Below, piece by piece: positions 63,947-64,000 of a stretch of 64,000 nt of DNA (positions within the stretch are counted from its first letter, which is position 1; each line of letters opens with the position of its first letter). The DNA is from Entoloma clypeatum (taxonomy: Eukaryota; Basidiomycota; Agaricomycetes; Agaricales; Entolomataceae). The translations under genes were made by a program, and so were the position numbers. A model generated the notes under the pieces. It was given only the letters and a program-made list of their open reading frames with translations. It was not told the origin of the DNA and searched no databases. Location: assembly GCA_963565915.1 (NCBI GenBank), contig OY751488.1, positions 62,001-126,000 of the forward strand, given 5' to 3'.

Positions 63947-64000
63947 CATCAGCAAACCAGACATGTGCTAGGTAGCACTTGATAGCACTCCATAGTGATA

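Overview
The window looks like a chromosome segment from a filamentous basidiomycete, most likely an Agaricomycete (mushroom-forming fungus). Genes are cut by many short GT-AG introns of about 48-70 nt. The mobile DNA includes chromodomain-bearing Ty3/gypsy elements, high-copy Ulp1-type proteases, OrsD/telomere-helicase-linked proteins and hAT-like elements with GGTCC-rich ends, all common in these fungi. This assignment is an inference; no rRNA or other diagnostic marker is present.

Layout. At 1-1,104 (minus) is a partial five-exon gene with a C-terminal Cys cluster, followed by an upstream region with a cluster of the palindrome TCTCGCGAGA. At 3,859-12,934 (minus) is the only clear housekeeping gene, GCN1. 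From 14,131 to 33,078 three different proteins share one unusual zinc finger (C-x-YP ... C-x-R/H-C ... H-A-x-x-C). They are an OrsD/telomere-helicase-linked protein (14,131-19,157, minus, two fingers), a DUF6532-like protein (21,991 to about 30,720, minus, two fingers) and a Ulp1-family protease (30,960-33,078, plus, one finger). The second is split by a 5.7-kb hAT-like element (24,600-30,328). That element has an 8-bp target duplication and carries a 160-bp minisatellite, a TA-flanked MITE, a 0.9-kb foldback and a captured lactonase fragment. The second and third genes are head to head. A decayed STE6-like ABC transporter lies between the first and second.

From 34,391 to 51,648 is a nest of Ty3/gypsy elements. 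Element 1 (34,391-40,624) is a full-length chromovirus with two 495-bp LTRs and a CCCCC target duplication, disabled by CGA-to-TGA changes and a frameshift. It sits in the leader of an older gag fragment, which is followed by a truncated reversed LTR. Element 2 (41,745-46,649, minus) has an in-frame gag-to-RT fusion from an internal deletion, and carries a spliced antisense gene for a coiled-coil Zn2Cys6 protein. Element 3 copy A (about 47,420-51,648, minus) lacks a protease domain.

From 51,649 to 60,910 is mostly non-coding DNA (a TA-flanked MITE, a 149-bp tandem array) and a decayed ABCC-type transporter (about 56,030-60,060). At 60,911-63,946 is element 3 copy B, an inverted and practically identical 3,036-bp partner of copy A with the same disabling mutations.

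Overall, one conserved gene is embedded in a heterochromatin-like accessory region. The features most worth follow-up are the shared zinc finger across three TE-like proteins, the antisense Zn2Cys6 gene inside a retroelement, CpG-specific decay of the retroelements, and the identical inverted defective element 3 copies. Exon boundaries given without comment were read by eye from splice consensus and reading frame.
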